From Bacteroidales bacterium (GTDB lineage Bacteria; Bacteroidota; Bacteroidia; Bacteroidales; UBA932): DNA of 64,000 bases. The position numbers and the translations under genes are program-made. The stretch's first letter is position 1. Each line of letters begins with the position of its first letter. Below the pieces are notes generated by a model, which was given only the letters and a program-made list of their open reading frames with translations, was not told the DNA's origin and searched no databases. Positions 44,306 to 52,829 of this stretch are shown piece after piece. Location of the stretch: assembly GCA_022653675.1 (NCBI GenBank), contig JALCST010000012.1:1-64000 (forward strand), written 5' to 3'.

Positions 44306-45270
44306 TCCAATTTCCGATAGAAATGGAAAGACCCTTCAGGAAGGGTGCCCGGATGGAATATCCTTATGAGATCTTCCAGAATATATTGTGGTTCCACAAT
44401 ACCGCTTTCCCAAAAATCGTTTCCTCCTCCGGCTGTGACGCGTAGGTTGTTGTTCCATACGTTTCCTGATTCGAAGGCCGGGATTTTACTGAAAAGCGGA
44501 TTTTCCGCACTTACGATTTTCATGTCCTGATCGTTGTTTTGCAAAAGCCATATTTTCGCATTGCGTGCGAAAACGAAGGCGGATTCCACGCTGTAGGGGA
44601 AGGAACGCATTTCGCCTTCCCGGGATCCCTCTATTTCTCCTCCGGCGTCGGAGATCATCTTGGACATGTAATTGTCTTTACCAGGAATGTACCATACCTC
44701 CTTGTAGGGTGCGTTTATCAGTACAGGAACTTTTTCACAGGATGCCACCTTCTTTTTTAAAGTGTTGTATTGTATGGTAATATCGTTGATTATGGAATCT
44801 GCGGCAGATTCCTTTCCTAATATTTTTCCGAACTGTTTCAATATTTCCAGCCTTTTTAACGGGCTTTCCTGATTGAAATCGTTGATTTTGACTACATTCA
44901 GTTTGAATCGCTTCATTTTCTGGATGTAGGGGGCGTTTTCCCCGGCTATGTCATAGACGAAAACAATGTCCGGTTTCAGGGATAGCAATGTTTCCCAATT
45001 GATACTTGCCTCGTATCCTATGTCCGTCACGGTCCCTTTTTTCAATCTTCTGTTGATAAGTTGATTGCTTATGTATTGTGCTCCTGATACACCTACGATG
45101 AGAGAATCCGCTCCGATGGCGTGAAGTGCGGCAATATGGGTGGTGGAAAGGCAGACGATGCGATGAGGGGTGCTTTTCCCTGTAGAGCCGGTCAAAACAT
45201 TTCCCCCTCTGTTTCCGGTGCATGAAATTGCAAGCAGGGAAAACAGAAAAAGAATGAAAAACTTTTTCAC
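44302..45270 (-). CDS. BtuF-like ABC transporter substrate-binding lipoprotein
   Basis: A 322-aa lipoprotein. The signal ends in a good lipobox (SLLAISC, about Cys17). The fold is the helical-backbone type: HRIVCLSTTHIAALHAIGADSLIVGVSG, then WETLLSLKPDIVFVYD, and a C-terminal FAFAR-like stretch VESAFVFARNAKIWLL. These proteins deliver cobalamin, haem or siderophores to an ABC importer; no permease or ATPase is adjacent, so the ligand is open. I chose GTG 45270 because upstream in-frame codons run into the tRNA-Thr gene and no ATG fits. It lies just downstream of that tRNA on the same strand. Confidence 0.85.
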   Translation of the reverse strand: MKKFFILFLFSLLAISCTGNRGGNVLTGSTGKSTPHRIVCLSTTHIAALHAIGADSLIVGVSGAQYISNQLINRRLKKGTVTDIGYEASINWETLLSLKPDIVFVYDIAGENAPYIQKMKRFKLNVVKINDFNQESPLKRLEILKQFGKILGKESAADSIINDITIQYNTLKKKVASCEKVPVLINAPYKEVWYIPGKDNYMSKMISDAGGEIEGSREGEMRSFPYSVESAFVFARNAKIWLLQNNDQDMKIVSAENPLFSKIPAFESGNVWNNNLRVTAGGGNDFWESGIVEPQYILEDLIRIFHPGTLPEGSFHFYRKLD

Positions 45271-45290
45271 AATGTTTCTTTGAGGATTTG

Positions 45291-45363
45291 AGCCTTTCAA
45301 GGGATTCGAACCCTCGACCTGCTCATTACGAATGAGCTGCTCTACCAGCTGAGCTAAAAAGGC
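45291..45363 (-). tRNA. tRNA-Thr (anticodon CGT)
   Basis: A complete cloverleaf on the minus strand. Acceptor arms GCCTTTT/GAAAGGC; D arm GCTC/GAGC; anticodon arm GCTCA/TGAGC with loop TTCGTAA (anticodon CGT, plus-strand 45328-45330, reading ACG); T arm GAGGG/CCCTT with TTCGAAT. CCA is not encoded. The lipoprotein gene begins 20 bp downstream, so the two may share a transcript. Confidence 0.93.
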
Positions 45364-45422
45364 GTTGTGTTTTCCGCTGCAAATATAGAAAAATTAGTTT
45401 ACTTTGCAGAATCTAAAAAAAT

Positions 45423-46670
45423 ATGGAAAGAAAATTATTCGACATTGCCGTGATAGGTGCGGGGGCATCCGGACTTGTTGCTGCAATTTATGCTGCGGGA
45501 GAAGGGTGCAGCGTCGCACTTCTCGAAAAGAACGAACTGCCTGGGAAAAAGTTAATGATAACCGGTAAAGGGCGCTGCAATATAACAAATACCAGGTCGC
45601 AACGGGAATTCCTGCTTCATATTCACGATCACAGGAACTTTTTCAACAGGGCGTTCGAAACCATGAACAATTATGATACTGTAACATTTTTCAACTCGAT
45701 AGGGCTGTCTACCATAGTGGAACGCGGGGAGCGTGTCTTCCCTGAGTCGGGCAAGGCCGGGGATGTGGCCGATGCGTTAGCCGGCGAAGCCGTGAAAAGA
45801 GGTGTACGTATCCTTTACGGTTGGAATGTGACCTCCGCATCCAGGACGGGCGAGGAATTCGTGATTTCCTGTGAGGACGATAAAGCGGTAACTTCCAAGG
45901 CTCTTGTAATATGTACAGGAGGATTGTCATATCCTGCGACTGGTTCCACCGGTGACGGATACGGGTTTGCAAAGGGGTTCGGGCATACTGTGACGGAATG
46001 TTTTCCATCCCTCACAGCACTGATGCCTGAAGGATACGATATGGAACTTGCAGGAATATCTTTGCGGAATGTGGAGATACGTCTTTATGCCGACGGAGAC
46101 CTGCTTCAGGATGAGGTAGGCGATATGGATTTCACCGAAAACGGGCTGGAAGGGCCTATCGGGATCCGTGTAAGCCGGAAGGCTATTGTCGCATTGAGAA
46201 AGGGACAGAAAGTGACTGTCGTACTGGATCTTAAACCTGCACTGTATACGTCTGTCCTGGACAAAAGGATCCAAAGGGAGGTCACAGTTGCCGGTTGCGA
46301 TTATTTCAAACCTACATCCAAAGGCATTACGGCGGTATTGAAGACGCTTTTGCCTATGGAACTTGTAAAACCATTCGAAAGTTCCCATGGCCATTTGACT
46401 TTCGACAACATGGCCGATGCCCTTAAAACATGGAAATTCACCATCGTATCCTATTTCGGCTATAAGCGTGCAGTCGTTACGGCAGGAGGGGTCTCTACCG
46501 CTGAAATAATTCCTAAATCTATGGAGTCCAGGCTTGTGCCAGGACTTTATTTTGCTGGGGAACTTTTGGACATAGACGGCGATACCGGCGGATACAATCT
46601 TCAGGTAGCGTTTTCAACGGGAGCGCTTGCCGGCAGGTCGGCCGGCCGCAAGGTAAAATTTGGCAGGTAA
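45423..46670 (+). CDS. HI0933/YhiN family NAD(P)/FAD-dependent oxidoreductase
   Basis: A 415-aa flavoprotein of the HI0933 family. An N-terminal FAD Rossmann motif (DIAVIGAGASGLVAAIYA) is followed by KNELPGKKLMITGKGRCNITN, VICTGGLSYPATGSTGDGYGFA, TENGLEGPIGIRVSR, VTAGGVSTAEI and the C-terminal GLYFAGELLDIDGDTGGYNLQ. The family is widespread and its reaction is still undefined. Length and motifs are complete. The gene is divergent from tRNA-Thr and monocistronic. Confidence 0.9.
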   Translation: MERKLFDIAVIGAGASGLVAAIYAAGEGCSVALLEKNELPGKKLMITGKGRCNITNTRSQREFLLHIHDHRNFFNRAFETMNNYDTVTFFNSIGLSTIVERGERVFPESGKAGDVADALAGEAVKRGVRILYGWNVTSASRTGEEFVISCEDDKAVTSKALVICTGGLSYPATGSTGDGYGFAKGFGHTVTECFPSLTALMPEGYDMELAGISLRNVEIRLYADGDLLQDEVGDMDFTENGLEGPIGIRVSRKAIVALRKGQKVTVVLDLKPALYTSVLDKRIQREVTVAGCDYFKPTSKGITAVLKTLLPMELVKPFESSHGHLTFDNMADALKTWKFTIVSYFGYKRAVVTAGGVSTAEIIPKSMESRLVPGLYFAGELLDIDGDTGGYNLQVAFSTGALAGRSAGRKVKFGR

Positions 46671-46675
46671 ATCCT

Positions 46676-47239
46676 TTATTTTATTCCGAAGTCGAAGAGG
46701 GTAACTCCAAAAGCGTCACCACTAACGTGTGTTCCTCTTTTAGCCATGACGGCGGGGAGTGCTTCCAATGCCAGCATATCTCCGGTCCTCAAGGTACAGT
46801 AACCTGAAACGGCCTTGAGGCAATCGTTTATATCATTGCGGTTTATGTCGGGAATTGTAACGCGCAAGGAATTTTTCCCGTCGCATTCGAAAGTAAATCG
46901 CGCTTCGTCGGAACCCAAGCGTCCTATATCGTAATATGAATTTGGAAATACGGCGGAACCATCTAGAGAGACGGGAGCCGGTACCTCTTCCATTCTAATC
47001 CTTTTCCTGCAACTGCCTCCGATGATCACCCCATAGCTAAACCCCTCGTAGTATCGATTTGCGAATTCAGGAAGGACTGCTTTGCAAGGCTTGGAAATCC
47101 TTATGAAAAGTACCGGAACGACATAAGTCCTGCAGATAAAATCCGGCAGAAAGAAATCTCTCGTGACATCCCTTTCGAGCGAGGTGTCGGGCTTGAAATA
47201 AAAAAGAGTGCGGCCGAATGTCACCACAGCGATATTCAT
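46676..47239 (-). CDS. Fumarylacetoacetate-hydrolase-fold protein lacking catalytic residues
   Basis: A 187-aa protein that follows the FAH family outline: FYFKPDTSLERD near the start, DFFLPDF, FANRYYEGFSYGV and a C-terminal TLRTGDMLA with FDFGIK. The metal-binding and catalytic positions of active FAH enzymes are changed. The usual ETELxVVI is YVVPVLFIRI, the nDvTaRDlQ block is VIIGGSCRKRI, and the TGTPAGVG loop is absent. It is probably a non-enzymatic relative. It overlaps the upstream exonuclease by 4 bp and lies in one unit with dnaN. The family call rests on pattern memory and is tentative. Confidence 0.6.
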   Translation of the reverse strand: MNIAVVTFGRTLFYFKPDTSLERDVTRDFFLPDFICRTYVVPVLFIRISKPCKAVLPEFANRYYEGFSYGVIIGGSCRKRIRMEEVPAPVSLDGSAVFPNSYYDIGRLGSDEARFTFECDGKNSLRVTIPDINRNDINDCLKAVSGYCTLRTGDMLALEALPAVMAKRGTHVSGDAFGVTLFDFGIK

Positions 47240-48000
47240 CGCATGGAAAGCTTGATCGCGGTTAGCACTTTCTTGGTATCGCGGGTGAAATCCCCGTTCA
47301 TCATCCAGTCGTAGTAACTCGGTTCGCTCTTCAGGATATCGGTCACGAGTTTGCCCTTATGCTTTCCAAAATTGAAAATAGGCTGATCCTTGTCGTTGTA
47401 AATTATCCTTCCGGCATAATCGGCGTTTTTCGTTTTGGTGGAAAAATTTGCCAGAAATGATACGTCATTTTTCAAGTCGTTCGGATAACGGTCGAGTTGG
47501 GCTTTCAGTACTTCGTATGTGGCTTCCGTATCGCCTTCGGCTGAATGTGCGGCAGTCAGATCCTTGTTGCAATAGAATTTGTAGGCGGCGATCAGGGTTC
47601 TCTGTTCCATCTTATGGAAGATGTTTTGCACGTCGAGGAGATGCCTTTTCCTGAAATCGAAAGAAATCTCGGCACGTAGAAATTCTTCGTTCAGTAGAGG
47701 GATGTCGTATTTGAGGGAGTTGTACCCAGCAATATCGCTTTTACCTATCCATTGAGCAAGGGACTTGGCCACTTGTTTGAATGTCGGGCAGTCCTTAACG
47801 TCATCGTTGGTTATATGGTGGATAGCGGTCGCTTCGGGAGGGATAGGTATCGTCGGATTGATTCTTCTTGTTTTGACCTCTTCGTGTCCGTCCGGATAGA
47901 CCTTTACACATGAAATTTCAACTATCCTATCCTTTGCGACATCAAGTCCCGTACTCTCGAGATCAAAGAACAGGAGAGGATTTGTAAGATTGAGTTGCAT
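47236..48000 (-). CDS. DnaQ-like 3'-5' exonuclease
   Basis: A 254-aa DEDDh exonuclease. Exo I is FFDLESTGLD (Asp13, Glu15), Exo II lies in IAGYNSLKYDIPLLNEEF, and Exo III is the AHSAEGDTEAT block with His and Asp. The C-terminal part (FNFGKHKGKLVTDILKSEPSYYDWMMNGDF) is an extra module seen in Bacteroidota exonucleases and related to a DUF3820-type sequence. It follows dnaN by 4 bp, so a link to the replication clamp is plausible, as proofreading or repair activity. No polymerase domain. Confidence 0.88.
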   Translation of the reverse strand: MQLNLTNPLLFFDLESTGLDVAKDRIVEISCVKVYPDGHEEVKTRRINPTIPIPPEATAIHHITNDDVKDCPTFKQVAKSLAQWIGKSDIAGYNSLKYDIPLLNEEFLRAEISFDFRKRHLLDVQNIFHKMEQRTLIAAYKFYCNKDLTAAHSAEGDTEATYEVLKAQLDRYPNDLKNDVSFLANFSTKTKNADYAGRIIYNDKDQPIFNFGKHKGKLVTDILKSEPSYYDWMMNGDFTRDTKKVLTAIKLSMR

Positions 48001-48004
48001 CGCC

Positions 48005-49132
48005 TTATGCGTTGATCATAAGAGGCATGAGCAGTGAACAGATTTCGTCGTCACCTTCTTTCTTCTCCGCAGCGACTATTAGTATCGCACGGCAGGAGTC
48101 GGCTAGCATTATACAGATCTCGTCGTAAGGAAGGTTGCTGAGTATGTCGGTCAGGAATGTCGCTTTGAATCCTATTTCCATTTCATCACCGTCATATTGG
48201 CAGTTCAGCTTTTCATGGGATGCGATCTGGAAGCTCAGGTCCTGCGCTGATATTACCAGTTCGTCCTTGGATAGCTTCAGCTTGATGAAGTTGGATGCCT
48301 GGTTCGCCCACACTGCAACTCTCTTGACCGCATTCAGCAAATCCGTGCGGGCAATGTAAAGTTTGTTCTCGTTGTTCTTTGGGATCACCGTTCTGTATGC
48401 GGGGTAGTTGCCTTCAATCAGTCGGCATGCCATGACGGTATCTTCGAATTCGAAATATGCATTCTTTCCGTCGAATTTTATCTGTACCGGATCGTCTATT
48501 CTCATAAGGGAACCTTTCAACAGCATTGCCGGTTTCTTGTGAAGTATGAAAGAGGCCTTATCGGGAACTCTTACCTTTTCTGTCGTGAAGCATACGAGCT
48601 TATGGGCATCGGACGCTACGAACGTGGTGTTTTCCGTACCCATGTCGAAAAAAATCCCGTTCATGACAGGTCTGAGTTCCTCCTCTCCAGTAGCATATAA
48701 CGTATTGTTGATGCCGTCGAGTAGCGTTTCCTGGCTCATGGATACGTCCGCGGCGTCCGCTGAGAGTTCTGGAAGCTCGGGGTAATCGACTGCCGGGAAA
48801 TATGGTACCTGAGATGCTCCGCTTGCCCAGACAATGTTCATGATATTATCGTCGCCCTTGGTCTCGAAGGTAATAGGCTGTTCGGGAAATTCTTTCAGTG
48901 AGTCGGTGAGAAGTTTGGCAGGCAATGCTATTTCACCCTCTTCTTCAACCTGGTCTATATGCAGTTTTACCTTAAGAGTGGTTTCTGCATCCGAGGCCGT
49001 GATTACGAGTTCGTTTTCCTTCAGAACGAGAAGATAGTTTGCCAGCATGGGCAACGAAGGTTTTGCAGGTACGACTCTCGATACGGATACCAGTGCGTGC
49101 AGAAGCTCTTGGCTTGATACTGTGAATTTCAT
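48005..49132 (-). CDS. dnaN: DNA polymerase III sliding clamp, beta subunit
   Basis: A 375-aa beta clamp with three similar domains: MKFTVSSQELLHALVSVSRVVPAKPSLPMLANYLL in blocks, a middle domain with YATGEEELRPVMNGIFFDM and VASDAHKLVCFT, and a C-terminal domain ending in CRAILIVAAEKK and LLMPLMINA. Length is standard. It tethers polymerases to DNA. In this genome it heads a three-gene operon with an exonuclease and an FAH-like protein instead of lying beside dnaA and recF. Confidence 0.96.
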   Translation of the reverse strand: MKFTVSSQELLHALVSVSRVVPAKPSLPMLANYLLVLKENELVITASDAETTLKVKLHIDQVEEEGEIALPAKLLTDSLKEFPEQPITFETKGDDNIMNIVWASGASQVPYFPAVDYPELPELSADAADVSMSQETLLDGINNTLYATGEEELRPVMNGIFFDMGTENTTFVASDAHKLVCFTTEKVRVPDKASFILHKKPAMLLKGSLMRIDDPVQIKFDGKNAYFEFEDTVMACRLIEGNYPAYRTVIPKNNENKLYIARTDLLNAVKRVAVWANQASNFIKLKLSKDELVISAQDLSFQIASHEKLNCQYDGDEMEIGFKATFLTDILSNLPYDEICIMLADSCRAILIVAAEKKEGDDEICSLLMPLMINA

Positions 49133-49258
49133 ATTGCTGTTAATATTAAATGTTTATATTCCTTATGTTTAAGTATCGTATTATGGTTTACAAATATAGA
49201 GAATTTGGCATATAATTTGAAATTTTTTTCTCAACTTAAAATAACTAGAACATTTGAC

Positions 49259-50377
49259 ATGAAGAAGTTTTGGCTTTGTTTATTGGCCTCGATTGCAGCA
49301 GGCGGCTTGACATCTTATTTCGTGACTTCCTACAAATTGAAGCATAACCCTCCGTATATAATCTCACAGACTTCGCAATCCGTTGATTCTACAAGAAATA
49401 GACGGACATATGTGCAGAACGGCAATTATACCGACTTCACCGAGGCTGCCGAAACCGCGGTGAAGGGCGTCGTTTATGTCAAGGTGACCACGCGTACCGT
49501 AAGCCAGCCTTCATCCATACTTGATCTTCTTTTCGGTTATGTCCAGACCCCGAAGGACGAGATAGGCATAGGTTCCGGAGTGATAATATCCTCCGACGGT
49601 TACATTGTCACCAACAATCATGTGATAGATGGGGCAAACAAAATTCAGGTGACTCTCGAGAACAACAAGGTTTATGATGCCAAACTGGTTGGAACGGATG
49701 TCCCGACTGACGTGGCTCTTCTTAAAATAGATGCCGATAGCCTGCCTACCATTCCGTTCGGAAGCTCCGATGATCTCAAGGTAGGGGAATGGGTTCTTGC
49801 CATCGGCAGCCCTTATGATATGCGTTCAACCATCACGGCCGGAATAGTCAGTGCCAAGGGGCGTACGATGCCTAATTACGATGGAAAATTCAAGGTGGAA
49901 TCGTTCATACAGACCGATGCCGCAGTGAATCCGGGAAACAGCGGAGGTGCTCTGGTCAATATCAACGGGGAACTCGTAGGCATCAACACTTCGATAGTCT
50001 CACTGACGGGCTCTTATGCCGGATATTCATTTGCGGTGCCTGTCAGCATAGTACGTAAAGTCACCGACGACCTGAAGAAGTACGGAAAAGTGCACAGGGC
50101 TACGCTCGGAATTACCATGACGGATGTAGACGCGTCCATACAGCAGAGATTTGGCCTTCCCGTCACAAGCGGAGTTTACATAATTTCCGTGAAAGACGGC
50201 GGTGCGGCTTTCAGGGGAGGGGTGCGTAAAGGCGATGTGATTACTGAGGTCGATCTCCATCCGATCGCCAATATGGCGGCTGTCCAAGACGCATTGAACA
50301 GGCATAGCCCCGGTGACAAGATATTACTTTCGATATTAAGGGACAATAAGGAGAAAGAGATAGTGGTATATCTCTGA
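49259..50377 (+). CDS. DegP/DegS-like S1C serine protease with one PDZ domain
   Basis: A 372-aa envelope protease. The N-terminal hydrophobic segment MKKFWLCLLASIAAGGLTSY is probably a membrane anchor. The trypsin-like domain has the triad H121 (VTNNHVIDG), D151 (TDVALLKID) and S228 (NPGNSGGAL). A single PDZ domain follows (about 280-372, with RGGVRKGDVITEVD). One PDZ, as in DegS, rather than two, as in DegP, suggests regulatory or quality-control cleavage. ATG 49259 starts the signal/anchor; an upstream TTG frame adds unlikely residues. Confidence 0.9.
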   Translation: MKKFWLCLLASIAAGGLTSYFVTSYKLKHNPPYIISQTSQSVDSTRNRRTYVQNGNYTDFTEAAETAVKGVVYVKVTTRTVSQPSSILDLLFGYVQTPKDEIGIGSGVIISSDGYIVTNNHVIDGANKIQVTLENNKVYDAKLVGTDVPTDVALLKIDADSLPTIPFGSSDDLKVGEWVLAIGSPYDMRSTITAGIVSAKGRTMPNYDGKFKVESFIQTDAAVNPGNSGGALVNINGELVGINTSIVSLTGSYAGYSFAVPVSIVRKVTDDLKKYGKVHRATLGITMTDVDASIQQRFGLPVTSGVYIISVKDGGAAFRGGVRKGDVITEVDLHPIANMAAVQDALNRHSPGDKILLSILRDNKEKEIVVYL

Positions 50378-50485
50378 TCGACTTCCTAGCACGATTTTTG
50401 TAGTGCTAACAAACCAATAATTTTTTGGATTTATTTTTGAAATAAGAATCCAATGCCTTATTATTGCACGTTTTAATTCTACAGA

Positions 50486-51346
50486 ATGAGACAATTAAAG
50501 ATTACCAAATCCATTACCAACCGCGAAAGTGCTTCATTGGATAAGTACTTGCAGGAGATTGGGAGAGAGGAACTCATTTCAGTCGACGAGGAAGTCGAAC
50601 TTGCCCAGAGGATAAAGAAAGGCGACCAGGCGGCGCTTGAAAAGCTAACCCGCGCCAATCTCAGGTTCGTGGTATCAGTTGCAAAACAGTACCAGAACCA
50701 AGGACTAAGCCTTCCGGATCTTATTAACGAGGGAAATCTCGGTCTTATCAAGGCTGCAGAAAAGTTTGACGAAACCAGGGGATTCAAATTCATCTCCTAT
50801 GCCGTATGGTGGATCCGTCAATCTATTCTTCAGGCTTTGGCCGAACAGTCCAGAATCGTACGTCTGCCGCTTAATCAGGTAGGTTCGCTAAACAAAATCA
50901 ACAAAGCCGTACAAAAATTCGAGCAGGAAAACGAGCGACAACCATCCATTGATGAGCTTTCAGACATTCTGGGACTTCCTGCGGAAAAGATTGCGGATAC
51001 CCTGAGGGTATCGGGCAGGCATGTCTCCGTTGACGCACCTTTTGTAGATGGGGAGGATAACAGTCTTCTGGACGTACTCCCCAACGAAGATTCGCCCAAT
51101 GCTGACAAGGGTCTTGTCAACGAATCCCTTAACAAGGAGATTGATAGGGCTCTTTCCACTTTGACGGAACGTGAGAGGGACATAGTGAAGTATTTCTTCG
51201 GAATAGGATGTCAGGAAATGACTCTCGAGGAAATCGGAGAACAGTTCGGTCTCACACGCGAAAGGGTACGCCAGATCAAGGAGAAAGCCATAAGGCGCTT
51301 GCGCCACAGCGCTCGCAGCAAACTTCTCAAGGGTTATCTCGGCTGA
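50486..51346 (+). CDS. rpoD: Primary RNA polymerase sigma factor (RpoD/SigA)
   Basis: A 286-aa sigma-70, the short Bacteroidota form without region 1.1. Region 1.2 is [16 protein letters not shown]; region 2 includes [42 protein letters not shown] and [11 protein letters not shown]. Region 3 has RLPLNQ and region 4 ends with [27 protein letters not shown]. It recognises the TTTG / TAnnTTTG promoters seen in this window. A small hairpin (GGATT ... AATCC, 50427-50451) lies in the leader region. A terminator follows at 51369. Confidence 0.97.
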   Translation: MRQLKITKSITNRESASLDKYLQEIGREELISVDEEVELAQRIKKGDQAALEKLTRANLRFVVSVAKQYQNQGLSLPDLINEGNLGLIKAAEKFDETRGFKFISYAVWWIRQSILQALAEQSRIVRLPLNQVGSLNKINKAVQKFEQENERQPSIDELSDILGLPAEKIADTLRVSGRHVSVDAPFVDGEDNSLLDVLPNEDSPNADKGLVNESLNKEIDRALSTLTERERDIVKYFFGIGCQEMTLEEIGEQFGLTRERVRQIKEKAIRRLRHSARSKLLKGYLG

Positions 51347-51368
51347 GAGTTTCGAAAGAATCTTGACT

Positions 51369-51406
51369 GGAGCTTCGGCGTAAGCCGCGGCTCCTTTTGT
51401 TTTTTA
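51369..51406 (+). terminator. Intrinsic terminator of rpoD
   Basis: GGAGC-TT-CGGC-GTAA-GCCG-CG-GCTCC forms an interrupted stem-loop followed by a T-rich tail. A -7 box TATATTTG for the next gene sits just beyond, at 51408-51415. Confidence 0.8.
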
Positions 51407-51428
51407 CTATATTTGCTCCGTTTTAGAA

Positions 51429-52829
51429 ATGGAATTTCTCGGCAAAATAGGAAACGGCATAGTTGCCGTCAGCGATTTTATCTGCGGGTATCCGTTCTTC
51501 ATCCTGTTGATAGGAGGAGGCCTGTATTTCCTGGTCTATTCAGGTTTTATATCCATTCGCCATTACGGTTCGGCCATAAGGGTTTTGCGACGCAAGGATG
51601 TCGGATCTAACGGCCAGATAAGTTCCGCTCAGGCTCTTATGAGTGCGGTTGCTGCTACTGTGGGTGTTGGCAATATAGCTGGCGTTGCCATTGCAATTTC
51701 CATGGGTGGGCCAGGAGCCATTTTCTGGATGTGGGTCAGTGCCTTGCTTGGAATGTCCACCAAGTTTTTCGAAGGTTCCCTTTCAGTGATGTACAAGGGA
51801 AAGGATTCAAACGGTGAGATACAGGGTGGCATGATGTACGTAATAATGGCTGGATTGAAGCGCAGGTGGCATTGGTTGGCCTATATGTTTTCCATCGCGG
51901 CTCTATTCGGCTCGCTTTGCATAATGCAGTCGAACCAGATTACCGAAGCCGTTACGACTGTCTTTTTTCCCGGAAACGCTGCGTTCGTCATTAAACTTGT
52001 CATCGGGTTAGTGATATGCGCGATAGTATCGGTCGTGGTTTTGGGAGGAATCGAGCGTATCGCCAATGTCGCCTCCAAGATGGTTCCAATAATGGTAGGG
52101 TGTTATTTTATTCTGGTCTTGTGCATAATATTGTCCCATATAAGTGCTGTGCCAGGCGTTTTTGCCGATATTTTCAGGTATGCGTTCAATGTCAAGGCAG
52201 GTGCAGGTGGGGTTGCCGGTTCCCTGATAAGCGTTGCTTTCGTAGGGGTGCGCAGGGCTGCACTTGTGAACGAAGCCGGCATTGGAACCTCTTCCATGAT
52301 GCACGGTGCATCCAAGAACACCGATCCGGTGAAGGAGGGGCTGACAGCCATGCTAGAACCTTCGATCGATTCGGGTTTGGTATGTACACTTACTGCCATC
52401 GCAATACTGATTCAAAAGGATGTCATACCTATGGGAGGTATGAGTTCGGTAGAAGGCATGAAAGTGGCTTTGACTGCATTTGACGCATCTATCCCTGGAA
52501 TCGGCAAATATTTGCTCCTGATAATCATATTGACTTTCGGCTTCAGCACCATGTTTTCCTATTCCTACTACGGAATAAAGAGCGCAGGCTTCCTGTTTGG
52601 AGCGAAGAATGCCAAGAAGTACAACTACTTTTACCTTGCGGTTCTTGTCCTTGCAGCAATAATTCCTTTGAAGACTGCTGTTTCGATAGTAGATTTGTCA
52701 TTTGCAACTATGGCTTTGCCTACAGTGGTGACGATGATTATGCTGTCTCCAAGGGTAAAACCGCTTATTAAGGCATATTTCAGTAATAATAAACAGAATA
52801 AAAATGAAAATAGACGAATTCCTGGCTGA
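51429..52829 (+). CDS. AGCS family sodium:amino acid (alanine/glycine) symporter
   Basis: A 466-aa membrane protein with about 10-11 hydrophobic segments. Family blocks are SSAQALMSAVAATVGVGNIAGVAIAISMGGPGAIFWMWVSALLGMSTKFFEGSL (in pieces), GGIERIANVASKMVPIM, VRRAALVNEAGIGTSSMMHGASKNTDPVKEG and FSTMFSYSYYGIKSAGFLFG. It imports alanine or glycine with Na+. The argS start codon lies inside its last codons (26-bp overlap), so the two genes are co-translated. Confidence 0.92.
   Translation: MEFLGKIGNGIVAVSDFICGYPFFILLIGGGLYFLVYSGFISIRHYGSAIRVLRRKDVGSNGQISSAQALMSAVAATVGVGNIAGVAIAISMGGPGAIFWMWVSALLGMSTKFFEGSLSVMYKGKDSNGEIQGGMMYVIMAGLKRRWHWLAYMFSIAALFGSLCIMQSNQITEAVTTVFFPGNAAFVIKLVIGLVICAIVSVVVLGGIERIANVASKMVPIMVGCYFILVLCIILSHISAVPGVFADIFRYAFNVKAGAGGVAGSLISVAFVGVRRAALVNEAGIGTSSMMHGASKNTDPVKEGLTAMLEPSIDSGLVCTLTAIAILIQKDVIPMGGMSSVEGMKVALTAFDASIPGIGKYLLLIIILTFGFSTMFSYSYYGIKSAGFLFGAKNAKKYNYFYLAVLVLAAIIPLKTAVSIVDLSFATMALPTVVTMIMLSPRVKPLIKAYFSNNKQNKNENRRIPG

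Noticed and set aside
46676-47239. Annotating the FAH-like protein as an active hydrolase
   Set aside because: The metal-binding Glu/Asp motifs and the TGTPAGVG loop are missing, so activity is not supported.
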